DNA of 64,000 bases from Neurospora crassa OR74A (Eukaryota; Ascomycota; Sordariomycetes; Sordariales; Sordariaceae): contig NC_026503.1 of the NCBI RefSeq assembly GCF_000182925.2, positions 558,001 through 622,000 of the forward strand. Reading direction: 5' to 3'. Of this stretch, positions 11,241 to 23,820 are shown piece by piece. A program made the translations under genes and the position numbers. Every line of letters begins with the position of its first letter. Positions within the stretch are counted from its first letter, which is position 1. Under the pieces are notes generated by a model. The model saw only the letters and a list, made by a program, of their open reading frames with translations. It did no database searches and was not told the origin of the DNA.

Positions 11241-13916
11241 TCATGTGCGTGCTATGCTTTTTTATTCCCCTGTTCGTCATTCTGTCGCTCTTCTCGCTAG
11301 CTAGCTCTGCCCAATCCGACTTCTTGGCTTGCTATCATATACTCAAATACTCTGCTCTGAAAAAAATGATAGCCCCCAAAATAAAAACAATAGTCCCTAT
11401 ATCGCAACCCGCCTGATACCCGTTCGTCATCACAGCCCACGACGGATGCAGAGAAAACTCTCATCATCACTGGTCACCCAGAGCTTCGGGTCCAGCACAC
11501 ACTCTCGAACATGGTTGCATGTCTTTTTTGGTATGCCAATGGAACTTGATCATGTCACCCTACTACGGCTGGGAACTTTTGAGACGAAGTATGACGGCAC
11601 AAAATACGGTGAAGAATACGACTCTATTCAAAGGTATGTATGTAGTATGTATGTATCGGGGATGACGATCATTCTCACTCTCTCTCACTCATCTCAGTCA
11701 CTCAGTCACAAAACAGGCGATGGCATGCTCGGGCGCACACTCATGCTCACACCACTTTCTTTCTTGACAAATGGAAACTGCCATTCAGCAACAAGCGCAA
11801 GCGCCAGGCGCGGTGAGTGTATTTTTTCGGTCTATGTCGTCGTCCAGTCTCACTTTCCCCTTCCTCGTTGACACCCACCTACCCACCCACCCACTCACAC
11901 TCACACTTGCACCCACAGATCCATCCAGCCATCTGGGTCATCCACTTACATGGGTTCTTTTCCTCCATCTACACTGCATACATACACTGATGCCATGCGC
12001 CCCATGTTCATCAGCAGCACAGGGTGTAGTGCCCTATTGGCATGTTGTTCGTGTTACACAAGAAAGGGTGATCATTGCAACCCAACTCCCTCGGTTGAGT
12101 TCGCCGAGACCGGGCGTAACACTGGAGAAGGGGACAAAAAAAGATGGAAAGAAAAAGAGAGAGGAAATGGGATGGCGTTCCATACGATCCACGTCGGCCG
12201 GAAAGCAACCCAAAAGATGCCGTAAGAGAGAGAAAAGAGAGAGGCATTGCCAGACATTGGATACATACCGCGAATGACGCGGTAGGATAGCGCGGTACAC
12301 GGGCATAATACCGCAATACCCCTGCAACAATATCGGCTTCAGCGTAATGATGATACCTACCTACCTTTTTTGCAGGCCTGTGGAAAACCCAGTGGCTCGG
12401 ATACGCCTTGTCCTGTTGGACCGTTGTTAGTGTACCTCGGAGACCTCCAACTCTGGTCAACCAATCAAGACACCGGACCATCCTCCATCCTACGCTAGCC
12501 CCGAGTTTATGTAGGTACCAGGTCCAACTGACAGCAGCAGAACACACGTGCATGCCAAACAGGGGAAAACGGGACCAAAGAAGGAATAGGAAAGCGTAAA
12601 GATTTGCTGATAAACCTACAAAAAGAAAAGAAAAGAGAGCAAAGAAAAACAAGGCGGACCACATTCCGCTAGGAGACTTCTCCGCCAGACAGCAGCAATC
12701 CCTGAAAAAGAAAAAAAAAAACGCCCGGGGAAATCATCAATGAACGACATCCTATCGCCCGTTTGACTTTCTATATCGAACCATCTTTACTACCTACATA
12801 CCTAAAAAGCAACTACACTAGGATTTCCAAAAGTAGTAGCATCAAATGCATGTCTCAGGCACACCACCACCCCCACTGACCACCCACACTACACAAAAAC
12901 ATAAAAAGAAATAAGCAATGTTTCTGAGACGGCTCCTGGGAACTGAGACATGGTGATCAGTTTCCAGCGCTTCCCACACACCCGAAAAGCCCGTTAGCAA
13001 GAGCAGCTGAACCAAAAGACATTTCAAGCCCTGCCTGCCCTGTCCGAACTGCTGAATGGATGAATTGATGAATGCCATTTTATAAAATGTGAATTTTCAA
13101 GCACGCAACGAACACCACCTACCGGCGGACACTACAATAACGACCGCGGCACCGAAGCAGAGTCATGAAAGGGAAATTGTTAGTCCCGGATTCACACTAT
13201 CCTCATTGCCCTCTTCACGTTATTCCACCTGCATTAGCCACCATCAGGAAATTCTCATTCTCCCTTGTCAAGCCACCACGAAAAAGAAACAACGGCAATA
13301 ACGCCATCGATGTACAATGTAAGAACAAAACAAACCGCAATATCTGGTCGATGTCGGCGTCGTCGGCACCACCGGCCACTAGTCACTACCTAGTCATCAG
13401 CCACCAGCCAGCCACCAGCCACTGGGATCAACATCCATCCCAACGTCTCTGCGCAATCCGTCCGATTTCATTTATAGAAAACTAAGTTCCTCCTTCTCCC
13501 TTCTTTTCGCGGCTGAAAGCCACCTACTCACCTTGTCTTCTTCCAACCTTCCGATGGTGAAAGCCACAAGAAAGTCTTTGAATCCTTCCATTTCTTAATT
13601 CCTAAAACCAGGAATCCGATTCGTCTCTCTGTTTCGAAACAAGGGAGTCAAAAAGCCACAACGTTAGACGAGCCAAGGTAGGCAAGGTATCTAAGCAAGC
13701 AAGGGTGCGGCGCAGCTAGGTACAGTACAGTAGGTAGGTACACTACCATACCATACCTACCGTACTAGTGTTACAAACAGATAGAGGTACCTAGGTATCA
13801 TCCCCACGTCCCGCGTACTTACACCTCCATTCACGTCTTGCACCCACGTTTGTGCAGTCAAATCCGCACTGTACCATACCTGTTCTGAGTTCGTTCTGAC
13901 TTCCAGCTTGAATTGA

Positions 13917-13993
13917 AGCTGGCTGGCTGGCTGGCTGGCTGGCTCCCCCATCGCTCCTTCTTCTTCTTCTTCTTCTTCTTCTTCTTCTTCTTT
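13917..13993. repeat. Compound microsatellite: GGCT tract followed by CTT tract
   Basis: GGCT units at 13917-13944 are followed after a short spacer by about twelve CTT units at 13957-13993. Confidence 0.9.
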
Positions 13994-14302
13994 GAGGTTA
14001 GTCCTGCCTTCCGTCTCGGTTCCGAGAAACCAGAACGAACACCATGGACCAACTGAACTGAACCAGGCAGGGTACCATGTACGTACGGTACGCACTTTCT
14101 TTCTCAACTCGGCATGGCTTGCCTTTTTTTCTCTTTCTTCAACGCTTCCACTTTCACATTGCAAGACCTAAGGTATCTTAGGTTGTTGATTACCTACCCG
14201 TTACCTGTTCCGAAGTATTTATAGGTAGGTAGGTAGGTAGTCCTTCAAGCCATTAGGCTGGGATCACAAATTAGGCCAGGGCACACCAGACTATAGTACT
14301 AA

Positions 14303-14341
<39 letters not shown>
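14303..14341. repeat. CT dinucleotide microsatellite
   Basis: About eighteen CT units, nearly perfect, in non-coding DNA. A second CTT tract follows at 14409-14437. Confidence 0.92.
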
Positions 14342-14343
<2 letters not shown>

Positions 14344-17300
14344 GATGTTGGAATAGTCCTCCTTGAACAGAACAGATTTAGAACCTGATACGTATCAATC
14401 CTTGGAGGCTTTCTTCTTCTTCTTCTTCTTCTTCTTCCAAATCAACCACAGCCAACCATCCATCCATCCATCCATTCTATAGCGTCCCTGGGGCTGGGGC
14501 TGGGGGCTAGGGGCTGAGACTGGGACCAGTGGACACGGAATGTCTGACTGACTGCCCTGCAGAGCCTGCACACTAACCGCGTACGGTACCTACCTACCGA
14601 CAGGTCATGTATGTAAGTTCAACACTCACATGATATCCCGCCTGGTGCCTTGCGTGCATTAGTCGACCTAGGTACCTAGTTTAGTTGCCCTACCTTAGCC
14701 AATCTGTAGCGTTATGGTCTGGTTGCACGAGTGACGACCTTGCCTATTTAATCCCAATGGCGGCCCATTCATCTTTTTAGGTTAGGTGGATAGGTAGGGT
14801 AGGTAGGTTCCATGGCGGCGGCGTCCACATACGGCACCGAGCAAGGCACCGACATAGCCAGTAGGTAGGTACCTAGGTAGGTAGGTACCATGCATGCATG
14901 CATGCACACATGTATGAATGGGGTTTCGGAAAGTAGGGAGGGTAATTGGATAGGTGGATAGACCAAACCGTGACGCATGGAACTTCACATCACACACTCT
15001 TTCACTTGTTTGTACGGTCTGTATGTGTCAGATACATCCTCGGAGCATTAAGCGAAGAAGCTGAAGACCATAAAAGAAGAAATACACAGTTACATTCAAC
15101 TGCCCACTCCCAACAACCCATCTCCCAGCCCAGTACAATAATTGCATATGCTGAAAGCACGGCATACACCCAAAAAGTCAAGGGCAGACAAGGTTTTCGC
15201 TCCCGAAACTGTTCCCCGTACCGTCTCCCTTCTGTTTCAGCTCACTAGGATCCTACCCTACCTATCCAGTTACCAACAGCACGGTTCTACAGCTAGCACA
15301 TGGGGCTTTTGCTCCCCCTTTTTTCTTTTCTTGTAGTGCATTAAAGTAGGTAGTATTCGGTGATAAAAGAAGGGATTCCGGCTTCCAAAGAGAATACCTA
15401 GCTACCTCTACCATTGAACGGCAGAATACCAGAACTACCTACCCAGGTGCTTACCATGTCAAAATTGGAAACCAGGAACCAACCACATGCAGCGGAAACC
15501 GATTGATTGAACTCAATCAAGGAAGCCACTAGACCACCAGGGCTCCCATCATCTTAGTCCCAGTCGCAGTCTCGGTTGCTCAGGTCCTTCTTCAGCCCTG
15601 AGTGGTGTGACACTTAACTTGCAAATATTTAGGGTTGAGTCCGGTCGGTGCTACACCTCAGGTACCTATTTACCTAGGTAAGACTGGTCACAATACCTAA
15701 GTACCTCTACATTACAGAGATAGGTACACTACTACAAAGGCGAGGAAGGTACCTATCGTACTTACCTAGGTACCATGGACAGGTTAATTACTTATCTACG
15801 TTACCTACACTTACCACCTGCCACTTATTACATTCGTATACCTACCTACCTAGGTATCTCTAGACCTCCTCCCATCGGGGGCCACCGGGCATGTATGTAA
15901 ACGAGGGATAAGGTAGGTACCTACCCTACCTGACATTGATGTTTGCACAGCCAGGCAATACAACAGATGGATTGCGTGCGAGACGATTGATTGATAGGTA
16001 CCATCAAATTAGGCAAGGAAGATACCTGATAGACAGTGCTTAGGTATCATGGAAGATTGAGTTGAACTCGCACGTCCCGTGATGGATAGGTAGTAAACTA
16101 TACCCAAATCACTGGGTACTACAGTAGTGCTGATGTCAATTGATACCAGCCTATCTACCTTCCTCTACCTACTTATGCATTGGTGCTGACAAAGCTTCGT
16201 ATCACCCGAGTTCCATCCTTTCCTTTCCTTTCCGCCTAACCTTGTGACACCTCACATCTTACACTAACTATCTGCGGTAGGTAGGTACCATTCAGCACAA
16301 GTTGTGCAAGCACGTGTTTATAAAACCTCGACACTTCGATACCTCTACTTCAATATCCTTGCGCGCAACATACTATGTAAAACTACCTAGTAGATAGCGT
16401 TCCATAGGTAGGTAGGTAACAACGACGAATGAGAGAGAGAATGCGATTGGATCTGATGCCACGAAATGAAAAAAAAAATCTGATGTAATCCCCTACCATA
16501 ATCCCACCTCACTTTACTTCTACCGACCGCCTTACGAGGAAAAAATGGAAATCTACAAATATAAGACAAGTTCTCGTGCTACAGCCACAACTAAGCGGGA
16601 ATGAATAACGCACGCACGTATACACGTATGCACGCACGTAGTAAGCCGCCTCAGTCAGGTACCAACCAGTCAACCAGTCAGTCGGTGTAAGACGAAGGAT
16701 AAGACGAACGATAAGATGAATGAACGGGCGGTGAGCACGATGAGAAGGATGCATGTTATCTTTTTAGTTATTTTTTTTTTTTTTCATTCTTCCCTCTTTT
16801 CTTCTTGAAATTAAATAGAGGTACCTATGCTTACCGTCTGTTAGTTGACTAGGCGAGCTACCTAGGTAGTCGTAACTAGTTTCGTGAAGTAGCGCGCAGG
16901 AACCCAATCAACCGGCCGGTACCAAGCTGATTACCTATTCACAATCGCACCTCACTTCCTCGGATCCCAATTAGAACCAGACGCGTGTGTGCATGCGCAA
17001 AAGTTCCACACGTGCCTGATTTTCATGCGAGTCATCGGCGCACGCACGCCATTGCGAGTTGCGTTTGCATCTTTAGACGAAGCGGCGATGCAGATACATA
17101 GAGTATATCGGGCTTATTGCTATTTGATATATACCTGTAGATTGGACACCTCGGTCTCTATGAACATCAAAGAACATGAAGATCCGAGCTTATTGTAGCT
17201 ATACCAAGAGTGTAATATGAGTGAAAGGGGATCGAAACAAAGGGAAATAAAAGAAAAAGCAAAAAAAAAGGGGGGAACACAAAGTACATACAAGAAGAGA

Positions 17301-17838
17301 ACACCAAACAGTACCTCTACCTAGCCAAACGCACACAAGACACACACCCACGTCGCAACCTCAGAACCTCTTCTCCCATTTGTAGATGTTCTGTTGACCC
17401 ACTCAACTTTATCTCCCTTTGACAAAAGCCAGAAATTCTCAAAAGATTGTACACATCACCCCGCACCCTTATCTCCAAGCCACTCCTTACCATCAGGCCT
17501 TGTAACATCAACCGCGCGGACGGGAACACTCCTCCGGGACCTGAGAGCAGTGATCTTGATCACCAGTCAATTGGCCAGTAGAGAAATCGGTGAACGATGG
17601 TTGTGCGGTGATCTTGCCGGCAGGTGTGTCGACTTTCCGTAATCTCGAAGGAAAGTAAGGAAAAGGAAAACTGCATGAGCGCATCGTCTCAGCAGCGAAA
17701 CCACATCAAGTGCCATGTTGAAAAGAAACTTCGTTGTAAAAAAGTCAGTAAAAGGACACCAAAAGTATTGAGCGACAACATCTGACACTCACCTAGTAAA
17801 ACAACCATCGAAATCAAATGCCACCCACAACCACCAGC

Positions 17839-18039
17839 TCAGAGATTCACATATTTGTTGAACATCTCGGAGCACTCCTTGCAGTAGCCGTAGCTGATGA
17901 CGGTAAAGACCTTGCTCTTCTTGGGATCGAATTTGCATTCTCCATAGGTGTGCCTCGTGTAGATGGCGCACGAGTAGGCCATCCGCTTGGTCTCGGTGTG
18001 CTTGCACGCCTCGAACTTGGTTTGCTCCCAGTTGCACAT
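17839..18039 (-). CDS. Small cysteine-rich protein, 66 residues
   Basis: Unrecognised small protein. I place the start at the Met in a CCACCATG context, preceded by a leader rich in CAACAA, typical of filamentous fungi. The frame stays open upstream to 18288, but that part is Ser/Thr-rich and reads like leader. The protein has eight regularly spaced features: Cys2, CKH (12-14), Cys24, Cys35 and a CxxC pair near the C terminus (YCKEC, 53-56). This suggests metal binding or redox-active cysteines. There is no signal peptide or membrane segment. The ending EMFNKYVNL is hydrophobic. The gene stands alone between gene-poor stretches. Confidence that it is translated is moderate; the function is unknown. 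Confidence 0.6.
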   Translation of the reverse strand: MCNWEQTKFEACKHTETKRMAYSCAIYTRHTYGECKFDPKKSKVFTVISYGYCKECSEMFNKYVNL

Positions 18040-20382
18040 GGTGGCTGTTGACTTGTTGTAGTGCTGGATGGTTGAGGGCAAGTGATAACTGAGAGAATAT
18101 GCAGTTGAAGCTGTTGATATGAGTTGTGATGTCGAGGTCTTGCCGAGGTGACTTTTTGCCGATGAGTCAGGTAAAGTGGTTGATGCCCGAGTTGATGTGC
18201 TCAAGTGAAGCCGTTGTTGAGACTTTTTTCGAGTGAAGCTTGAGAGACGATTGAAGGATAGATGTTGATCTGAATGCCTTCCATCCAACCTCCTTGGCCG
18301 GCATCATGATGCCTCTTTATAAGTCTCCTTCCACACCATGTCAACGGCCGCCAGTGTGCCAATGCCATGGGCACATCACAATCCGCCTCACAGTCCGTCT
18401 TGACCACAGACCCGGCAGTCGACGAGGAGGAGGTCAACATCCGGCTGAGCAACCAAATGTGACGACATTGGAGTCCTGCTCAAGGGACTGATAGCATGTG
18501 CCACCAACCGATGCCCGGGTGACAGTCCATGAACCCGGTATGTTTTCCATCATGACACCCAGGTGCTCCTCAAAGGCCTCAAGGAAAACACCATCAAACC
18601 AAACTCTCGGGTCGGGCTGAGAGTGGTGTTGTGCAATATCTCCATTTCCCATGTCTGGTGGTGAGCTTTTGCAGGAGCATCGCCTTGCGGCAGTGGGGTC
18701 CGGGCCCTCAACGGGCTCCCATTTCCGGGTCGCGGTTTCGGGCCCGGTGTGGATCCCTCTCCACTCAGCCGCTAGGGGACCGGGGTTTAGGGGGCCGTTT
18801 GAGAGGTCAACTTCCGGATTCGAGATGCGGACATGGAGGTCAAAGGGGCGAAGCAACAACGTAGAAAAAGCCCATACCATCTTCAGAAGTAAAATACCCA
18901 TTGGCGAATCAACGACGAGCAGCGAGGCACACTTGACTCCAAATCTCTCTTGCAACCGAGAATTTGGGAGTGGTGTTGGTCCATGGCGGATGCCGTTAAG
19001 CGCCGGCGACCTCAAGCCTCATTGGCCAGCACATGCGCGACCTGAGAATCCGCCGACAGTTTAGTGCTTGTTAGTGACTGACTGCCAGGCCTGGGTCATA
19101 AGCCCCTCTCTCCAGTGTATATCCCGAGATCGACAGCTATCCGCAAACAACGTCAAATGCACAGAAGGGGCACACACAACAACACGGCACCGCATCAGGG
19201 AAAAGAATGAATCCTACCAAGATGGACGACATCATCTGGGCTCGGAAGGACCCGACTAGATCAGATCTAATGTACAGCTTTGTTAATCCTTTCACTTCCA
19301 ACAGTAACAGCGAGGTGATAACGAACCGACTTACCCTTTTCGTTCCACTTGTCAGCAGCCCTCGGCTGTGATGGCCCCAGCATGAAGGCTCGTTCATGAT
19401 GCAAATGTCAAGCTTTCAAGGGGGATGACCGTGAAAATCTCGAATATTAAGCAACCAACAAGCAATACATCATCAAGTTTTGCATCACGAGATACCAACG
19501 GTTGCAAAACCGCATGAGCGGGGTAAAATTTCTCACCTACCGACCAACACCATAGAGCAACTGCTGAGGTAGATACCGTACTATGACATGATGCTGGAGC
19601 AGTACTTGTAGATAGTCTTGCATCGGCATCTGAGTCAAACGAGACATACAGTTGGTGATCGAACCTGCTTCCGGCCACAAAGGTGTGGCATCTAAATCGA
19701 CATTTAGCATGTTTGACAGTCGAATCCTTCGGGTGGCTGTGCAGTTGGTATGAGTCTATTTTCACGCCGGCTGTTAGCTCTTTGCTTCTTTTATAAGACA
19801 ATACTGCATATGAGGACACAAGCAACATGCGGCTGAATAATAATGTGATAGTTCATGACGTATCTACCAACGACATGTTCTCTCCCGCAGTAAAGGATTG
19901 GTTGAAGTCGGGGATATAGAACTTCCCGCATCACGCCAACAAGTGCCACTAATCTTTGGGTATGTCTTTAAGCCTGTTCTCTTGGTGTCGGTTCAATGTT
20001 GTGAAGCCAGAAACCACTACTAAGTTGCTTGCTGCGTCGAGAACACCCTGGTCTATCCGTAGGCATGCGCCAATACAGATATCTGGTAGCAATATCAGCA
20101 TATGTTGCCGGGTAATTCCACAGTTGACAGGCAGAGCGGACATCTTCAATGAGTTGACTTACCCATATGCGAGCGGGGTTGCCAATGTGAGAAACAATAT
20201 GGGTATTGCCGATGATAGATGAACAGCTCGCGGCACTTGGCTTAGAGCTCGTACCCTCTGGTCTTCACAGAAGATTAATACCTCTCTGCCTGCACATGGA
20301 CTTGACCTCTGATGTGCTTCTTGTTTGATGTGCTTCTTGTTTTCATCGTTCCAGGACATTGTATCAGTAACTGCACAGCATC
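18040..20382. other. Intergenic region without a supported gene
   Basis: It holds the leader of the small cysteine-rich gene and the promoter side of the DUF8021-like pseudogene. A 193-codon minus-strand frame at 18434-19015 is open but resembles nothing I know and is not called. Confidence 0.5.
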
Positions 20383-21195
20383 ATGGTTTGTCTCACCTTG
20401 GCAGCCCTGGGCATCCTAGCCGCTGTACAGTTCTCGCTCGCCCAAAAAGGAGCAGGAAATTGCCAATGGGCCGCCCTCCGAATGCAAACCGACATCTAGA
20501 TCGAATCCCAAACTTATGGTGAGGTTGATCCGTTCCTCACCTCCAGCTCGCCCGTGTACCGCGCGAACTACAAGCAGCGCGACATCAGCACCTCATTCCT
20601 CACCACTCCCCTCAAGATCGACTACACTGACACTTTTGTCGATCAACAAGACTGCAAGACGTACTCGCAACTGATTGTCACCGATATCAAGAATCAGTAC
20701 ATCATCGGCACTCAGATTACCTACGACAACACTGGTAGCGCAGGGCTCAAAGCCAAGGTCATAGACGTGGTTATCTCACGTTCTTCGACCGAGCCGCAGT
20801 TCAATGTCACCAAGACGCTCGCATATGTTGGTGCAGAGGATTAGTCCGTGATTGCTAGGGCCAACCAAGATAGCCGGGACGTGCTCAAGACCGTGGCCAA
20901 CTCGTACCTCGATCTATGGAGCAGCAACGGTAGTTTTGAACTCCCCTGGGGTACCCCGTGCGCCCGGTTGGAGGAAAGTGTGTACTACACCGAGGAGTGC
21001 CAACCTGTGAGCTTGAATGGAAAGACAGATACAGATAAGAGTTATGTGATTGATGAGGGTTTAGGGGCTGTGAGTGTCTTTAGCAAGGGTGGAACTGATG
21101 GGGCATTGTTGGATATCCACGAGTTCAGGCTTATGCAAGGAAAGCTGCTTTATGTCCACCATTTCACCGCAAGCGATGCAGCGTCGGTGGTGTAA
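20383..21195 (+). pseudogene. DUF8021-like secreted protein gene, broken by two in-frame TAG codons
   Basis: One continuous frame of 271 codons starts with a clear signal peptide (MVCLTLAALGILAAVQFSLAQ, cleavage expected near SLA|QK) and ends at TAA. The C-terminal half has features I associate with the fungal DUF8021 family: ANSYLDLW, a CARLEESVYYTEEC segment, and KSYVIDEGLGAVSVF followed by HEFRLMQGKLLYVHHFTA. Two TAG codons interrupt it, at codon 39 (20497-20499) and codon 154 (20842-20844). Each would be CAG if one T were C, that is a CpA-to-TpA change, the mutation type made by RIP. No GT..AG intron that would remove either stop is apparent. The rest of the frame is undamaged, so inactivation looks recent. 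Recoding at the stops or a sequencing error are less likely alternatives. Confidence 0.75.
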
Positions 21196-23820
21196 CAAGA
21201 GCGAGAAGGAAGAGAATCATTGCGTTCGAGGAGTAGGCGAGACAACAGCAGAATGCAAGGTAGAAAGCAGTTTCAGTTGGACTCAGTGATTGCCGCTGAG
21301 GGTGAAAATTGATTGTTCAAGGCCACCACAAAGTACAAGTACATGGAACCTGGTGCCGAGTTGCAAGCCAGCGGCACAGGAACATGAAACTTGAAGGTTG
21401 AAGAACAGCGCAGCCGGACAGACTCTCGTTTGACCTTCACCTTTCTTGCATAGCAAGTCGTGACAGTACACTTGCACCATCTGGATACCGCCCCGTTACC
21501 AGGATATATGGATGAAGCCTTGAACTAACGAAAATTTGGAGTGTATCACAATTTCACAACTCCGGCATCTCCCGTTGGCTGCTTTGCGAACAGATGGTCA
21601 ACAGGCAACCTGTCAACGTTGTCAAACCACCCGATGTGTAACCTTCCATCGGGAAGCGGCTCGGTAGTACGAACCTAAAGCATGGGATAAGGACATCTTT
21701 TTGTCATTCGACTCATTCGCCTTGCTGCCTCCATAGACGTGCACTCACACAGTCCGTAGCCGAAGAGGGAACGACCATGGCGCGGAAAAAATACGGTAGG
21801 AAGGAAGTGGTGTCAGGTTACGAGTAACCGAAAGAACTGCCTTTTCTGCAGCAAGGTCTTGTCAAACTTTTGTTGCATAATCTCCAGCACTTTTCCGTTA
21901 GTGCGCAGAAAGGACTCCCTGTATCACTTGATGAAGCCTCACATAAACAAGGTATGGGTAGTGACAGACGGGTGTTGGCACTTTTTGTGATACTAGCTCC
22001 ATATTGTAGTCGCCTTGGGAGCCCATCACACACCTTCTCTCAATGAGTGACCTGCCCCCAATAGGACGCCCATATCATGATACATGCAAGCTCGTCCACC
22101 AAGGTGATACGTACCAGGCAACCCACCAAGAGTGTTTCAGATACACTTATCTGCCCTACCGGATGCCGTGAACCTTCCCCATCTCCCTCCAAAGTATCAC
22201 GAAAAGCGGTGGCCAACGAGCGTTTGACCATTGTCTCGGGCGCTTGAGGCCGGTATCTGTGCCCATGTTTGGCATGCGGGTATCGCCTGATGACTGCGGC
22301 GTTGGACGGCTGCTGTGCCTCGAAGGACTTGTAACAGAGTAGCGATTCGGACCGCTGAGCCGTGGACATGTAAACACTAACTGCAGGTCGGCATCGTAAA
22401 ACCTCAAGACTATTTCGTAAGGTGTTTTGGTATCAGTAGGTATTTAGTGCTGTTTGACGATAGGTCGTTGTACGGTGGTCGGAGGCCGAAGGTCGGAGCC
22501 CTAGAGCGAGGCACCTCAGGCTAACAGTAACACCGAGGACCGGGGGGTCGGTGAGGGACACGGGACGCGACGATCATTCGGGCCTGAAGCACAATTAGTG
22601 AAATGAATGAGGCAAACTAGGAGAAGCTTCTCTTGATTATCCGTCGAGTTGGGAAGGCAGCCTTGCGAATCATGGACGTTGATTAGTGGAGGAAATTGGT
22701 AGCATGCTGCGCTGCGCCGCAGGCCCGTTATGGCGACCCGACCATTGCGTCGGGACTTGCACGCCGGCCGCCGGCCTCGAGAGGCCACTCTGGACGGCCT
22801 TATTTAGAAGAAACAGACCATTGCCGTAATCGAGATGCAGGAGCATCACGACAAATGCGGTTGGCGGCTGTGATTTGGTGACTGTTGGACGGCTCTTGGT
22901 GGTCAATATTGTTACCGTGGGATGCTGGAAGTATTCCGCGGGAGGGTTTCGTACCATGTCGGACAGTCATTCGTCCCTTGACGAGTCTGGCTGTGGAATT
23001 GATAGCCTCGTAAAATGATTGTCAAAAAGCAAATTTCCCAGGCATCTTAGATCAAAGTGAAAAAAAAAGGCCGGCTGTGCATCGTAAAGCCAAAGAGTGA
23101 AGTGTGGTGAGCTTTGCGAGGGCGCAGTTCGTTGGGTCGCAGAATTGGCAAGGAACTGAACTTTGCACAAATAAAAGAATGGTCAGGGCATCGAAAATTC
23201 GACACTGGGAAATGGGCTTTCTCAGGGAGAATTCACGCCCTCTCGATTCTGTCTTTTGTTCGTGGAAAGGAAAGAGCGATTCCGTTGTCGTCGTGAGCTG
23301 ATTATTACCGCTGCATTCATTGATGTTGTTTGGGAGAAGGAACGACCCTCGTCAAGAGCGCGAGATCGGCAAATCGTATGGTAGGGTTTGCACAGCGGGT
23401 TAGGGTTCAACACAGCGCAACCACTCATCATTCTTTTTGCCATTCACAACATTGAGCCAAGCATATAGAGTTAGGAGTAACATTGGGCGAGGCTGCTTCA
23501 CAACTGAGGAAAGAAAAGAATATTCGATAAACCTTGAATGCTGTGCGAAAAGGTCACAGAAAGGCCGCATGCTGCGCATTGCCCCGGACCCGTTGCGGAG
23601 ACCCGGCCACACACGCCAGAGCCACCACCGGTCGCATTGCTCGTGACCAGGATTAAATATAAACCGTCGAGAATATAATCAATGATCCTCATATGAGCGA
23701 GCGGTGCCGCGAACTCCACCTCCGATCGATGATCCGGACAAGCATCCGGAGCGGCCCCACATTGGATCAAATGCCCCCGAGATCCACTTATTACCGGCCA
23801 TGCTCCGGAATCTGGTCCAC
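21196..23820. other. 2.6 kb intergenic region, no supported gene
   Basis: Only short overlapping frames without domains. A G-rich stretch lies near 22470-22570. The right end holds the 3' flank of the glutathione transferase gene. Confidence 0.5.

Larger units (their letters stand above)
10146..17838. other. 7.7 kb gene-poor intergenic region rich in TAGG/CCTA and GGTACC motifs
   Basis: No gene can be supported. The open frames are short, overlapping and without recognisable domains. The region is filled with simple repeats (GGCT tracts at 11210-11235 and 13917-13944, CTT tracts at 13957-13993 and 14409-14437, a CT tract at 14303-14341) and with TAGG/CCTA runs that often meet as AGGTACCT palindromes, densest from 13.7 to 16.9 kb. 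Its right end should include the 3' flank of the small minus-strand gene at 17839. Confidence 0.55.

Noticed and set aside
12011-12664. 217-codon minus-strand frame
   Set aside because: Hydrophobic runs come from simple T/C-rich sequence. No recognisable motif, and the opposite strand is also open.
18434-19015. 193-codon minus-strand frame
   Set aside because: Fair length, but no family resemblance, no plausible splice partners, and an overlapping plus-strand frame of similar quality.
20554-21195. Treating the two open pieces as separate genes
   Set aside because: They lie in the same frame with the signal-peptide segment upstream and together form one DUF8021-like protein, so a single pseudogene is the simpler reading.
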